Source: Effrenium voratum (Eukaryota; Sar; Dinophyceae; Suessiales; Symbiodiniaceae). Taken from it: a stretch of 64,000 nt of DNA. Below are positions 35,068-46,802 of this stretch, in pieces. The notes beneath the pieces are model-generated. The model was not told the origin of the DNA. It made no database searches and worked only from the letters and a program-made list of their open reading frames with translations. Each line of letters opens with the position of its first letter. The stretch's first letter is position 1. The stretch spans positions 23,501 to 87,500 of the forward strand of contig CAUJNA010001031.1 in assembly GCA_963377175.1 (NCBI GenBank), given 5' to 3'. The translations under genes and the position numbers were made by a program.

Positions 35068-38000
35068 TCAATTTGTTGATCTTCGCTCACAAATGAAACT
35101 CATGAGGCAACTGCAAGCTAACAAAACAACAAGCACACAGAACTGGCCAAATTGAACTATTGCTTCCGTGGTGGCAAACGTCAACCGTCCAGCCTTGGCG
35201 TAGACATAGGCGGCGATGTCCCAAACATGAGTGTCCTTGAGTGTGAAGTGGTTGGTGTCTGCGAGCATCTTCCCCATTTCGGCCACAGATTGGACCTCTT
35301 GGGCCAGTTCACTTGGATGCTGCATTGGGCGCTGTGGAAACGAAAGAAAGGGCACATACGTGGACTCGAAGGCCTTCTCAAGAGTCTCCAAACGGATGCG
35401 AGGAACCAAAGCTTGGGTCAAGGGCCGGTGCAAATCTGGGATTTCGAGAAATCGCCGCCCCCTTGTCCTGGGGTCCAAAGCTATGATGCCATGCACTTTG
35501 ATGCCCGTGCAGCCCAGGCACTCTGCCACTGTCTGTGCTAGGTTCAGGCCGAGAGAATGGCCTGCCAGCATGAAGGGGCCGAATGCCAGAACTTGCCGAA
35601 TCAGTGATAGGAAGCCACCATGTTGCAGACACTTCTCCACCGTAGGTATAGATGCAGCGGTAGCAGGCCAAACCCGGGCCAAGTGGCCGGCAATCCTCTC
35701 CAAGTCAAGATGTGTCCTCGCTCCTCCCTGAAGCAGGACAATTGCCGCACTGGCCGCCCTGTTGGTCTCTACTTTCTGCACTGTCTTGACTTTCAAGGAA
35801 GGCAGGTTTGGCGCCAGCTCAGCCTGGGGCATGGCGCGTGAAATCAATGAATTGAAAGTCGAAGAAAAGGCAAAGGCTGCTCTCCTCGCCAATTCTTTCT
35901 CCTGAATTGCGCGTAGCTTCTTCAGCCTCACCTGAGCCCCAACCCTCTGCCAAGTGGCAGTTCCATGGTGTTGCAAGATGCCCAGGACATGAGGTTGCAT
36001 CAGGCAAGGCAGGCGAAGCTCCAAGACACGCATGCGATCGCCTGAAAGTGGATGGCTCCAAGGGACGGGGGCAGCCAACGCCGTACACAAAGCACAGTCA
36101 AGCAATGAAGACATGCTGAGTTCACCGGCGCAACGCATTGGCCCAAACACCTCATGCTGAGATGCTTGACGCTTAGAAGCCGGGCCAGTTGCTACTTGGC
36201 TTCCAAAAGCAAGTGAAGTCCCTAGTCCCACTGCAGTGGAACCCCTTACCACAAGCTTCAGAGGCATGGGGGCCACACTGTCGCCACAGGGTTGCATCAT
36301 GAAAGGCGCGCGAAGCCCTAAGACACTCATGCTATCGCCTGAAAGTGGATGGCTCCAAGGGACTGCAGGGCCAGCCAACAACGCCGTACACAAAGCACAG
36401 TCAAGCAATGAAGACATGCCGAGTTCACCGGCGCAATGCATTGGGCCAAACACCTCATGCTGAGATGTTTGACGCTTAGAAGCCGGGCCAGTTGCTACTT
36501 GGCTTCCAAAAGCAAGTGAAGTCCCTAGTCCCACTGCAGTGGAACCCCTTACCACAAGATTCAGAGGCATGGGGGCCACACTGTCGCCACAGGGTTGCAT
36601 CATGCAAGGCGCACGAAGCCCTAAGACACTCATGCTATCGCCTGAAAGTGGATGGCTCCAAGGGACTGCAGGGCCAGCCAACAACGCCGTACACAAAGCA
36701 CAGTCAAGCAATGAAGACATGCCGAGTTCACCGGCGCAATGCATTGGGCCAAACACCTCATGCTGAGATGTTTGACGCTTAGAAGCCGGGCCAGTTGCTA
36801 CTTGGCTTCCAAAAGCAAGTGAAGTCCCTAGTACCACTGCAGTGGAACCCCTTACCACAAGATTCAGAGGCATGGGGGCCACACTGTCGCCACAGGGTTG
36901 CATCATGAAAGGCGCACGAAGCCCTAAGACACTCACGAAATCACCTGAAAGTGGATGGTTCCAAGGGACTGCAGGGCCAGCCAACAACGCCGTACACAAA
37001 GCACAGTCAAGCAATGAAGACATGCCGAGTTCACCGGCGCAATGCATTGCAAATGACAAGGGATTCCATGAGCGAAACACCTGATGTTGAGATGTTTGAG
37101 ATTTGGAAGCCGGGCCAGCTGCAACTCGGTTTCCAAACATAAATGAAACCGATAGACTCTCTCTCACCACAAGCTTCAGAGGCCAAATGGGGGCCACACC
37201 GTCGCCATAGGGTTGCATCATGCCAGGCACACGAAGCGCGCTATCGCGCGAAAGTGGATGGATGTGGATGGATTGAAGGGACAGCAGGGCCAGCCCGTAA
37301 CGCCGTACACAGAGCATAGTCAAGCAGTCTAAGCAGTCATGCAATGGAGACATGCCGAGTTCACTGGCGCAATGCATTGCAAATAATGAGGAAACCCACA
37401 GGTCAAACACCTGATGCTGAGATGCTTGACGCTTGGAGGCCCGGCCAGTTGCTACTCGGTTTCCAAAAGCAAGTGAAGTCCCTAATCCCACTGCAGTGGA
37501 ACCTCTCACCACAAGCTTCAGAGGCATGGGGGCCACACTGTCGCCATAGAGTTGCATCATGAAAGGCGCACGAAGCCCCAAGATACTCATGCAAAGGCCT
37601 GAAACTGGATGGATGAGGGTGGTTCGAAGGGACCGCAGGGCTAGCCGGCAACGACGTACGCAGAGCATAGTCCAGCAGTCCAAGCAGTCAAGCCATGGAG
37701 ACATGCCGAGCTCACTGGCGCAATGCATTGCAAATAATGAGGAAACCCACAGGTCAAACACCTGATGCTGAGATGCTTGACGCTTGGAGGCCCGGCCAGT
37801 TGCTACTCGGTTTCCAAAAGCAAGTGAAGTCCCTAATCCCACTGCAGTGGAACCTCTCACCACAAGCTTCAGAGGCATGGGGGCCACACTGTCGCCATAG
37901 AGTTGCATCATGAAAGGCGCACGAAGCCCGGAGACAATGCCTGATCCCTTGGAGCCATGCACATTCGGGGGATGGCACATAAGCACGTGAGACTCGCTGA

Positions 38001-38424
38001 GTTCACGAAGGCGATACCTAGCCAAACCGGAGAAAACCCACGAGCCGAACACAGCAGGTTGAGATGTCTCAAAAATGGTTGAAGTGTCCGAGGTGCCAAG
38101 CACAGCTGCTACTCGGTGTCCAGATGACACCCATGGAGTCACTGCAGCCTCGTTATTCGGAGGAAGCGTTGAGATCGGGAGCGCCATGCGCACGCCAAGC
38201 AGAATGCGCCTGCCAATCTCGGCAACCAAAGCTTTCCCTTCCTGCAGCGCCGCCGTCTTTATTCGCTTCTCCTCCTCCTCCTCCGGCGTACTGCCTCCGC
38301 CTCTGATAACGAATCGGGACTGAATTCTGGTTGTTGTGGTTCCTGAGATTCTGCCCAGTTTCACAGCCAGAATCTGGCCGACAAGGCCGAAGCGCCCGAA
38401 GTCCGCATCCACAAATTTGTTGTC
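35068..38424 (-). CDS. Tandem-module protein with C-terminal thioesterase-like domain (long terminal exon)
   Basis: A single 1118-codon exon opens at a TTCAG|G acceptor and runs to TGA without interruption. N-terminal ~130 residues (RGGGSTPEEEEEKR region) are unrecognised. Then come about six copies of a 101-117-residue module plus a diverged first copy, each with APFMMQ, GDSVAPMPLKLVVRGSTAV and CAxELGMS words. The last ~220 residues look like an alpha/beta-hydrolase of the type I thioesterase kind: nucleophile elbow AGHSLGLNLAQT near 35550-35570, an aspartate in ALDPR near 35475, and a histidine in DTNHFTL near 35250. Such domains release acyl or polyketide chains from carrier proteins; that role is inference. 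The upstream exons are not found; the preceding sequence is AAAC/AAGC array, so the longer frame extending into it is not coding. Repeat lengths of 303, 330 and 351 bases keep frame, supporting translation. Confidence 0.6.
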   Translation of the reverse strand, partial: DNKFVDADFGRFGLVGQILAVKLGRISGTTTTRIQSRFVIRGGGSTPEEEEEKRIKTAALQEGKALVAEIGRRILLGVRMALPISTLPPNNEAAVTPWVSSGHRVAAVLGTSDTSTIFETSQPAVFGSWVFSGLARYRLRELSESHVLMCHPPNVHGSKGSGIVSGLRAPFMMQLYGDSVAPMPLKLVVRGSTAVGLGTSLAFGNRVATGRASKRQASQHQVFDLWVSSLFAMHCASELGMSPWLDCLDCWTMLCVRRCRLALRSLRTTLIHPVSGLCMSILGLRAPFMMQLYGDSVAPMPLKLVVRGSTAVGLGTSLAFGNRVATGRASKRQASQHQVFDLWVSSLFAMHCASELGMSPLHDCLDCLTMLCVRRYGLALLSLQSIHIHPLSRDSALRVPGMMQPYGDGVAPIWPLKLVVRESLSVSFMFGNRVAAGPASKSQTSQHQVFRSWNPLSFAMHCAGELGMSSLLDCALCTALLAGPAVPWNHPLSGDFVSVLGLRAPFMMQPCGDSVAPMPLNLVVRGSTAVVLGTSLAFGSQVATGPASKRQTSQHEVFGPMHCAGELGMSSLLDCALCTALLAGPAVPWSHPLSGDSMSVLGLRAPCMMQPCGDSVAPMPLNLVVRGSTAVGLGTSLAFGSQVATGPASKRQTSQHEVFGPMHCAGELGMSSLLDCALCTALLAGPAVPWSHPLSGDSMSVLGLRAPFMMQPCGDSVAPMPLKLVVRGSTAVGLGTSLAFGSQVATGPASKRQASQHEVFGPMRCAGELSMSSLLDCALCTALAAPVPWSHPLSGDRMRVLELRLPCLMQPHVLGILQHHGTATWQRVGAQVRLKKLRAIQEKELARRAAFAFSSTFNSLISRAMPQAELAPNLPSLKVKTVQKVETNRAASAAIVLLQGGARTHLDLERIAGHLARVWPATAASIPTVEKCLQHGGFLSLIRQVLAFGPFMLAGHSLGLNLAQTVAECLGCTGIKVHGIIALDPRTRGRRFLEIPDLHRPLTQALVPRIRLETLEKAFESTYVPFLSFPQRPMQHPSELAQEVQSVAEMGKMLADTNHFTLKDTHVWDIAAYVYAKAGRLTFATTEAIVQFGQFCVLVVLLACSCLMSFICERRSTN
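35985..37930 (-). repeat. In-frame tandem repeats of 303, 330 and 351 bp
   Basis: The landmark CATGCCGAGTTCACCGGCGC (or a near match) recurs at 36112, 36415, 36718, 37021, 37351 and 37702. Three spacings are exactly 303, then 330 and 351, all multiples of three. The 303-bp copies are nearly identical, so expansion is recent. Partial copies flank the array. Confidence 0.95.
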
Positions 38425-38519
38425 CTGAAGGCAACAAATTCGCACACATCCCTCCGCCTGCTCGCACATGCACACACACACAAACGCAAACACACACAAA
38501 CAAAACGCACAAACCAACC

Positions 38520-39090
<571 letters not shown>

Positions 39091-39526
39091 CAAAGCTAAG
39101 AAAGAAATTTGGAAAGAACGAACAAACACACGAGCAAACAAGCAAACAAACAAGAACACCAAAACAGTAACAACAATCAAACAAACTAACCAACCAACAA
39201 AGTTATCCCGGCAAAGACCCCAAATAGTATTGGGTTTAATTTGACGACCGGTGGCCCGGAAGAATATACAGACATTAAACAAACTCTGACAGCTCTCCCA
39301 CTGCAGGTGAGAAACAAGCGTAGCTTCGTAGCTTCTGCAAGTTCTGATGAGCAAGCTTGGCGCCGCGCTCGGAAAAAAATCTCCCCTGTCAACTTCTCTT
39401 GCGCGCTACGCTGTGTTTTGACGCTGCTGCGCGTGAAGCTACGCGTGATGTTGCGCACGATGCTGCGCAGGCATGATATTGCACACGATGCCGCGCGTGA
39501 CGTTGCGCACGAAGCCGTGCATGATG

Positions 39527-39553
39527 CTTGGATGAGCTGTGAAATTGCTAGAA
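39527..39553 (+). repeat. Left terminal inverted repeat
   Basis: Reverse complement reads TTCTAGCAATTTCACAGCTC followed by ATCCAAG; it differs from the right repeat at three positions. Confidence 0.8.
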
Positions 39554-39690
39554 CTTAGGAGTACTTAGGCGAGTTGCCAAAAGGTTGCTAAGCTGTTACA
39601 GGGGTTAGGCTAAACACTTAACTTAAGGACTTAGCTACTAGGTTAGCCGGTGTAGCTAAGTACTTAGCTAACTCCTACATGTAGCTTTTT
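39554..39690. repeat. Left subterminal TTAGC-rich zone
   Basis: At least eight occurrences of TTAG(G/C) or CTAAG words, including TTAGCTAA-type palindromes, without coding. Comparable zones in CACTA and KDZ elements bind transposase; that role here is inference. Confidence 0.7.
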
Positions 39691-39897
39691 TCTAGCTTTG
39701 AAAAGAAAAAAACCTTGTGCGCAAGAGCTTGGTTGCAAACACAGCATCACAAGTTGCAAGGATGGCTGGGTTGTGTTTGGTCAACCACATGCTCAACATG
39801 AAAGTCATGGCCAATGTGCGCAAGCAAGTTTGCATGAAGCGCTTGTCTTGTTTTCCACCACGGCTGCATTGTGTGAGACAGGTGTCCAGATGACAAT

Positions 39898-41822
39898 TCA
39901 GTTTCTGAATGCCAAGGGCACAAGGACCTTGCATACAGTTGGCTCATGAACACTCCAAGTGGTAGATGCATATATGTCCAAAGTTGCCACAAACTCAGCA
40001 TGATCTTCTTGCTTGAACACGGCGAACCCATTTGAAGCGTTGTAAGAGATCAATTTCCATTTGATCATCAAAGTCATGCACACCCCGTTGAAAAAAACGC
40101 ATGGATCCAGGCTTGGCCAGCATTTACCTGAGATGGGCCTCTCATCAAGACTACATCTCCTTTGTGACAGAGTCCAGCAGGGTGTAACACAGCAGTGGCG
40201 CAGCTGTAGCAATCTTCAGTGACATTTTGCCCCATAGACTCAAGCAGCGCCTTCATTTTCTTCGTCACCTTGGAGTTCTTCAAGAAACGCGGGCCTTCTT
40301 TGAACACCAATGGGTCTTGAATGGCAGCAAGGTCATGACAGATCACTTCAACCAGTACAGATCTTTCAAAAATTGTTGTGTTGGAAATTGCAGTAGAATA
40401 CCGCTTCACACATTTGCGCTTTCGCCCTTGTACCCAACATGCTGGTAGAAGCTTGAGTTTCTGCAAATGAGAAGGGAGATGTAAAACCCAGTGAAATTTC
40501 TGATGAAGATGTTTGCCCCAGCCGCATGCAATACACGCTTGCAAAAAGGAACCAATAGACCGCTGCAGCATATCAGGGGTGATGATGTTCATGTGGACAG
40601 AGGCCAGCATGTCCATGACATCTGCAAGTAGCAGGAAGGCCTTGCATTCAGGTTGGCATAGCCCGCTAACCATCAGGACATGCTGCACAAAGTAAGCCAA
40701 AATTGGGTACATTGACAATCCTTAGAAGCTGTGCATTTAAAAGTGTTTGCCTCATTGTTGGAATTCCTTCTCTTCTTGCTAAAGAGCACCTTGAAGACAC
40801 CTTTCACCAGGATCATGTGCATCCAATCGTGAAGAAACTGAGATATGGGCTTCACAATGTCATTCATCTCATTGTCAAATAGAAGGGCATGGGAATTGAA
40901 GGTGAACCCCACAGCCTGCTGCCACAATGTGAAGTCAGTCTTGGACATAGTGGCATGCCTCTCCAGAAGCCTTTGGCACGTCCCAGCGATGTCGCTGTCA
41001 GTTGCTAAAACAATCTCGCTCAAGCTATAACTTGAGCAGGTTAGTAGATCTTCCCCGTCTTGGTCGGCAAGCCCGCTAAAGAAGGCAGAACTTTGTTCCT
41101 GCATCACCCTTGCAAGAAAACACATGTTTTTGGGCGGCCCCATCTTGTAGGAAGATCCCCAGATTGAAGTACAATCTTGCCTTGGCACCATTCTTGGCTT
41201 TGAGGAGCAACACTATTTGTTGAACATCACAGGCTGGGTGCTTGAAGATGTACTTCAGGAGCTGTTTTGTAACTTGACTCATGCCTGCTTCCATGTCTGC
41301 CACTATTGAAGACCTCTTTGCAAGCACACAAAACCATGACTCCTCTTTTGACAATGCCACTGCACCAAGCTGCAAGAATGATAGGTAAGCCATTTGGGTC
41401 TTGCGGGATGTTTCAGCTGGCAGTGGGTTTCCTGGTGTAACTTCATCTGTGTAATAAATCAAGCCCCATGGTGCATCAATGGAGCAAGGGCTGGTCTTCA
41501 AAGCATCCAATATCAACTGACAGAATCCTTCCCCCTCATAAAACGCTGCCTGCAGCAGGGACAGGAAATTGATCACAAGCATCATCTTTGTGCCTCCATC
41601 CTTGTGGACCATTGTCATGCTGTCAATAAGATCACCATAAGCATTGTGATCTGCCAGAGCTTTTTCAGAGGCCTCCTTCATGTGTTTTCTGCCATGCAGT
41701 TCTGGCACCCCTTGCTCCTCCACGTCCTGTAGAACACTCGACAAAGCTGATGCTGAAACATTGGGCAAAGACCTCCTCATCTGATTAAGCCCTCGCAGCT
41801 TGGCTGCCCGCTCGGTCTCCAT
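39898..41822 (-). CDS. Transposase-like protein (CACTA/KDZ-like), frameshifted
   Basis: Multi-exon frame starting at METERAAK (41822) and ending LVPLAFRN at 39898. Landmarks in order: YTDEVTPGNPL near 41450, an RKTQMAYLSFLQLG strand, CKGDAGTKFCLL near 41090, HDWMHMILVKGVFK near 40810, CQPECKAFLLLADVMDML near 40630, KFHWVLHLPSHL and RKRKCVKRYSTAISNT near 40400-40490. Plant CACTA TNP2 and fungal Plavaka/KDZ transposases show a D in a plus-strand-like core, a later GD followed by CxxC, a D-x-x-H-x(n)-G-V segment and a late conserved His/Glu-Arg region, so I propose the first two catalytic aspartates are those of TDE and GDA. A one-base frameshift near 41082 and a ~68-base intron near 40.72-40.79 kb separate the pieces. 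I recognise the protein type as one frequent in dinoflagellate genomes but not formally named. Confidence 0.55.
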
Positions 41823-42367
41823 GTTGAGCGAAAGCAAATGCAGAAAACAGTGATGCAAGTAGCTATATGCAAGTTACAAGTGAAAACGGCAAAGCTCAAG
41901 GGTAGCTGGTGGAAAGGACAAGCTAAAGGTTATAAGGGCGTGCGTATACCAAACACATAAAAGCTGATTGAAAACCTGCTTGCACACTGCTTCAACACTA
42001 GTGATGTTTTCTTCCACCTGGTCATCCACAGTGCAAGTTTGGCAATCACCACACTGTCTCTAGATTGGGCCACACCTGCTTGAAGCATGCGTGTACTTTC
42101 GAACACTGATTGCATGTGGCAGGTGTGCACAGAATTGTTTTGACTCCAGGCAGCAGCTGTTGCAATCCATGCACCACATGCTACAATCTGGTCTAATACT
42201 CTTTGGCCAGGGACTTGGCACTATGCCTCAAGCTTGATGACGTCAGCAAATCAACACATCCTTCTGCATTTGCTGCAACATTGGTGGCATGCAGCAACAA
42301 GGAATCACACATGAGCTGTTAAATCATTTGAATTGGAAACAAGGGTCCTTTGTATATTGATGTGTCA

Positions 42368-43573
42368 TCAGCCATTGATTGTATTCCAAATGATGGAGGC
42401 TTTCTTTGAAGCCTTCCTTGCGTATTGAAGCACCTCCTCTGCACTGGCCCCTTGTTTCTTAGCAAGGAGCGTGGCCTTGTGATAATGCTTGCTTGTCCAG
42501 TTCTTCAAGCTTGTGCCCTTGCAATCCTTGCCAGGCTCATACTCAGGCAAAGTAGGCTTTGGAGGTGGTGGAAATGAAGCTGCTGGCCTCTTCAGTGTAG
42601 CCTTGATCACGCCCTTCTTGTTATCAGCCCTTTCCTTCAAGAGGTTGAACGCTTGCTCTTCAAATCTTGATATGGCAAATCAGGCATGACTCTGTTGCCA
42701 GTTGCATGTGTCCTCTGCAATTGGGAATTGAACATGTTGGCAAACATGGATGTGATTGCATGCTGGAACATGTGTTGCATTGAGTCTCCTTGGTCGTTGA
42801 TGACAGGGACATTGTGATTGCAAGGCTTGGGGGATGGCTTCACTGCTGCATCCCTCAGCAATTTGCTTGTGCTTCGAACACATACACACGCGGTAGCGCC
42901 TGAGCAAGCTTATCCAAATGCCTTCCAGCTGCTCATCCTTGTAGAAGAGGCTGATGTACTCAGGGGAAAGACTAGCAGGATCAATTGGATACTCTCTGAT
43001 GTAGGGAAACTCTGCAGGTGGTTGACTCATGCTGTTGAATATCATCTTCATGTCCTGAACAGTTCTGCAAGTTGTTGTGGAATCAGGCATTTCAGTGCAC
43101 AAGCAACACAAACATGCCACAGCATACTTGGTTGTTTGCTCAGACATTGATCTGATACCAATTGCCCTCAACCTTGCACAAATGCAGTTGAGCTTGGTGG
43201 AGTACCCCTGGTTGGAGTTCAGAATATCCCAATCAGCCTCAGTCAGCCACGGCATGACATTCACTGTTTGCGTCTTCAGCACCAGCATATTCATAGTCTC
43301 AGACTTGGCAGTGGCACCACTTCCCAAAGCATCATCTATGAATGTCTTGACCTTGTCCTTGAAAGCAACACTGAAAGCAAGAGTGTCCAAACAAGTATAC
43401 ACAGACACAGCCATACCAGGACCCCATGTAGGCAGCTGCTTCAAGTGCTCAATCTTTGAAGTGACACCTGCAAGCAGTGATGCTTCAAGCTTAGCATGGT
43501 CGGACTGAGCCCTGAGTTGTAGAAGTTGTGACACATCCTTCAGCTCAGCTTCAATGTCCTTGACAGTCCACAT
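42368..43573 (-). CDS. Transposon accessory protein, unknown family
   Basis: Starts at MWTVKDIEAELKD (43573) and ends KKASIIWNTING. The N-terminal ~250 residues are helical with a coiled-coil-like opening; the C-terminal part has ATLKRPAASFPPPPKPTL and a basic stretch (SKHYHKATLLAKKQG). KRPAA words are common in dinoflagellate mobile-element proteins. At least one intron or frameshift lies near 42.85-42.92 kb and another near 42.65. By position it could be a TnpA-like DNA-binding partner of the neighbouring transposase; this is inference. Confidence 0.5.
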
Positions 43574-45074
43574 GCTGGCGCATGTGAATGAGCAACCCGC
43601 CTGTGCAACAAACACAAGTGTAGCCACAATAGCTGCAAGCCAGGTGTGTACAAGGCAAGCATCAAAGCACAAAGTGTTCAAGCTGGGTGCAACTTGTGAC
43701 TTCAACCATGATAACTGCAAGCACAGCGGCATGGCACGTTTTTGCTTCTCACACGAGTGCTACTATGTACCACTATGTACACTGCATCATGCCCTTAGAT
43801 GACAGACTCCATCAACATGTGTTCAAATCATGCGTCTAACTGATTAGTTTCTCAGTTCATCAAGAGGCAACATACAGATCAGCAGCTGCAGCCAAGGCGC
43901 AGCATACATCTCCTCAGAGTTCATTGAGAATCATGTGCCTCCAGGGATGCGTGGCTAGACACACAACATGGTGTAACCAACCATGCCACAGACATGTGCA
44001 ACAAGCCAATTGAGAACAGGGCCTGATCAAGGTGTTGGCTTCTTGGTCAGCATTGCAGAAATCAAACCCAGTGAACATGTGGAGCTGCTGTTCATGAGCA
44101 CAGTCCAAAGTACTGCCAGAACAATGTGAAGAACCTCGCGCTGAACATGTCGTCCTGCAAGTCCTGCTCTGCCAATGACATCATTGTGTCAGGATGAACT
44201 TGGTGAACAAGCCATGTGTATGCATACATAGTACCTACCCATTTGGCAGCAGCTACAGCAGGATGCCATCAGTAACAATTGCAGAAGTCAAATCTGTTGA
44301 AGCCAGAAGCTGCAGACAAGGTGGTGAAATACAATGTCAAGCAACCATGTCCAAGTGTTCAATCCAACATGCCATTGATTGCAACTCATGGAAGACAGGA
44401 TCATCCAAGCAGACTCACCCACCTGCCCACACAACTATTTCCTTTTTCCAGGAAGACGTGTCAAATGCGATGATGATTTCATCATCCCTGCTCTGCCAAA
44501 AACATGACCAGGTTTCTCCATGCAATGTGGCACCATGAAGCAACACAGTCTTTGCCACATGGCATGGTTTGTGTCAACATCACATTTGTCATTGGGTTGG
44601 GTTCCAAACATAGTGCCATAGTTGCAGAGATGGACGCTACACTGTGATGCACACATCAGCCACATGAGACAAGCGGGGTCCACAAACATCATGTAAACAT
44701 GGATGCTCCTAAATTTTGATTCCGGTTGAATTATTTACAGTCTAGAATTTGGGTGGCTGAATTTGGAATCCCAATTCAGGGGTCTAATCCTTGGGCTCTA
44801 AAATGGAAATCCAATTCAGGCATGTGGATGAGTGTCACACCTATTAAAAATTTCATTATGGTTAATGAATGTTCAACCGTGGCTGCATGTGTGGTGATAA
44901 TCATCATCCTACTTTCATCACATTGTACAGCAAACATACAAGAGCCATAAGTGTGCCAATGATACCAATGTCTGATCATGTTGTTGATTGTGTGGTGGTG
45001 ATGAGCTCTATTGTGTTCCCCATTGTGTACCAATGGCACATGGTCATTGCGGGCAATCTACTGGCGCATGGGGG
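43574..45074. other. Transposon internal spacer
   Basis: About 1.5 kb between two element genes. I see no convincing exon; short frames are Cys/His-rich by composition (ATG/CAT-rich DNA) only. Confidence 0.4.
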
Positions 45075-46401
45075 CTAGTAGTTGTACTTGTTGTCCCTCC
45101 CATGCTCTTGCATCACCTGCGTGTGCTCGTCGATGAGCTCCTTGATGTTGTCCTTGTAGATGAACCTGACAGGCAAGGAATACACACTTGGCTTGTGTTC
45201 AACCAATGCAATGTTTTCAGCAACCATGGAGCCGGTACTCTGCTCTTAGCCAGTCCTCCATCTTGTAGGCGGTGATCAGGGCGACCAGCTTCATCATGAA
45301 CCTGGCCTGCTTCTTCACGAAGGCTGGGCTCTGGGTCTGGGTGGATCCACTTGGCTGCTGTGGGTTCTTCTGGGCCTCCAGCTCCTTGAACTTCTTCACA
45401 GGATGGCGTAGTCCTCGGCCCAGGTTAGTGGCCTCAAGCCAGCGCAGGTAGCACCAAGCCTTGTAAGGCACCTTCAGGTTGCTGTCATGTGGCGCCATCA
45501 CAACTCCCGGGATCACATCATTTTCCTTGTGCTCTGCCACGCATGTGGCATAGATTGTGAGCTTGCCAAACTCCTCCCAGTAGGTGCTCTCGTCCACCAT
45601 GTTCTCGTCCATTGCCATGTTGCTGAAGAACCATGCATGCTGGTGCTGGCTGAACCACAAAAAGGCGACAATCTTGGGGCAGATGAACATCTGCCCACTT
45701 GCCTCACCCTTCCAGAAGGCATGCCCATTGAGAAGGCCCACCCTCCAGTACCTTCCTTTCAGAAGCTCCATCCTTGGCTTGCTGAAATTGTGCACACATC
45801 CAATGTTTCCACTCATGAGTCAACATCACCAAATGACAAACATGGTTCAGTGTTTTCTAAACACACACACCTTGCAAATCTGCTCCAATGTTGATGCATG
45901 TGGCTTTGAGATGTGTGATGTTGGGTATGCTAGTTTGTCACCATGCATCAGCAAAGTTGATGTTAACATTTGACAAGGTTCACCTCCAGCACCTTGGGGT
46001 CATCCTGCATCAGTGCTTCACCATGGTCGCTCTCTTTTCTCCTTCACCCTCCTTCACCACCACCTCTGCCTCCTTGGCTTTCTTCTCCTCTGAAGCTGCA
46101 GCCTCCTTGTCTTCTGTTTCCTCCACCTCCACCTCCACCATTTCATCCATTGTTCCACCAGCATGTTGTGTCTTGCCAACCTTGGTGATGGGAGCATGGG
46201 GAGGTCCCTCAGCTGGGCGTGGCCTCTTCTTGCACTGAGGCGGTGGTGGCGGTGGCGGCTGTGGCGGCTGCGGCAAGTGCCCAAAACTGGAAGAGGTCTT
46301 GACCGCGTTGATCCTGTCCAGCATGATGCACTGGCAAGCAAGCCACTTGTGATGGGCAGGCTTCTCCATCATCTTCTCCATCATCTTGTTCATGGCTATC
46401 A
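45075..46401 (-). CDS. Transposon-borne protein with acidic/Lys-rich linker, unknown family
   Basis: Likely start MIAMNKMMEK at 46401. An N-terminal segment is followed by a Pro run, a KKRPRP basic patch and a Glu/Lys-rich low-complexity stretch. A -1 shift near 46.03 kb is needed to enter the frame LMQDDPKVLEVNL. After an intron (about 45.98-45.80 kb) a globular region follows with KGRYWRVGLLNGHAFWKGEA, YKAWCYLRWLEATNLG and KKFKELEAQ. The last intron is 67 bases (45232-45166, GC donor, AG|G acceptor), and the final exon 45165-45075 ends DNKYNY then TAG. The YWRV/WYLRW tryptophan pattern suggests a folded domain I cannot name. Confidence 0.5.
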
Positions 46402-46802
46402 TCTGGTGATCCCAATGTTCATGCAAGCTTGCTAAACATGTGCTGCAGTTTTGATACAAGCTTCCATACAGTTTTTGGCCATGCAACGCAGTGCCTTTGC
46501 ATGCTGAGCTTGAGCTTCTCAAAGCAGCAGCCATGAATTGAGATGTCATCACATGTCCATGGGTGGTTGCAAAGACCATGCCTGAATGCAGCCATGCAAC
46601 AGTTGACATGTGACAAGTTCTGTTCTGCAAGCAAATTCATGTGTGCAACTGTGATGCCGGCCATCTTACTTGAATTGGACCAAGTTGCTCTCACACTGAC
46701 TGCATGCATGCAGGATTCCAACTCTGCATGATGAGACATTTTCCATTTAACAATGTCAGCAGCAATCCAGGCAGAAGCAAAGTCATGTTTGACCTGCTTT
46801 TT

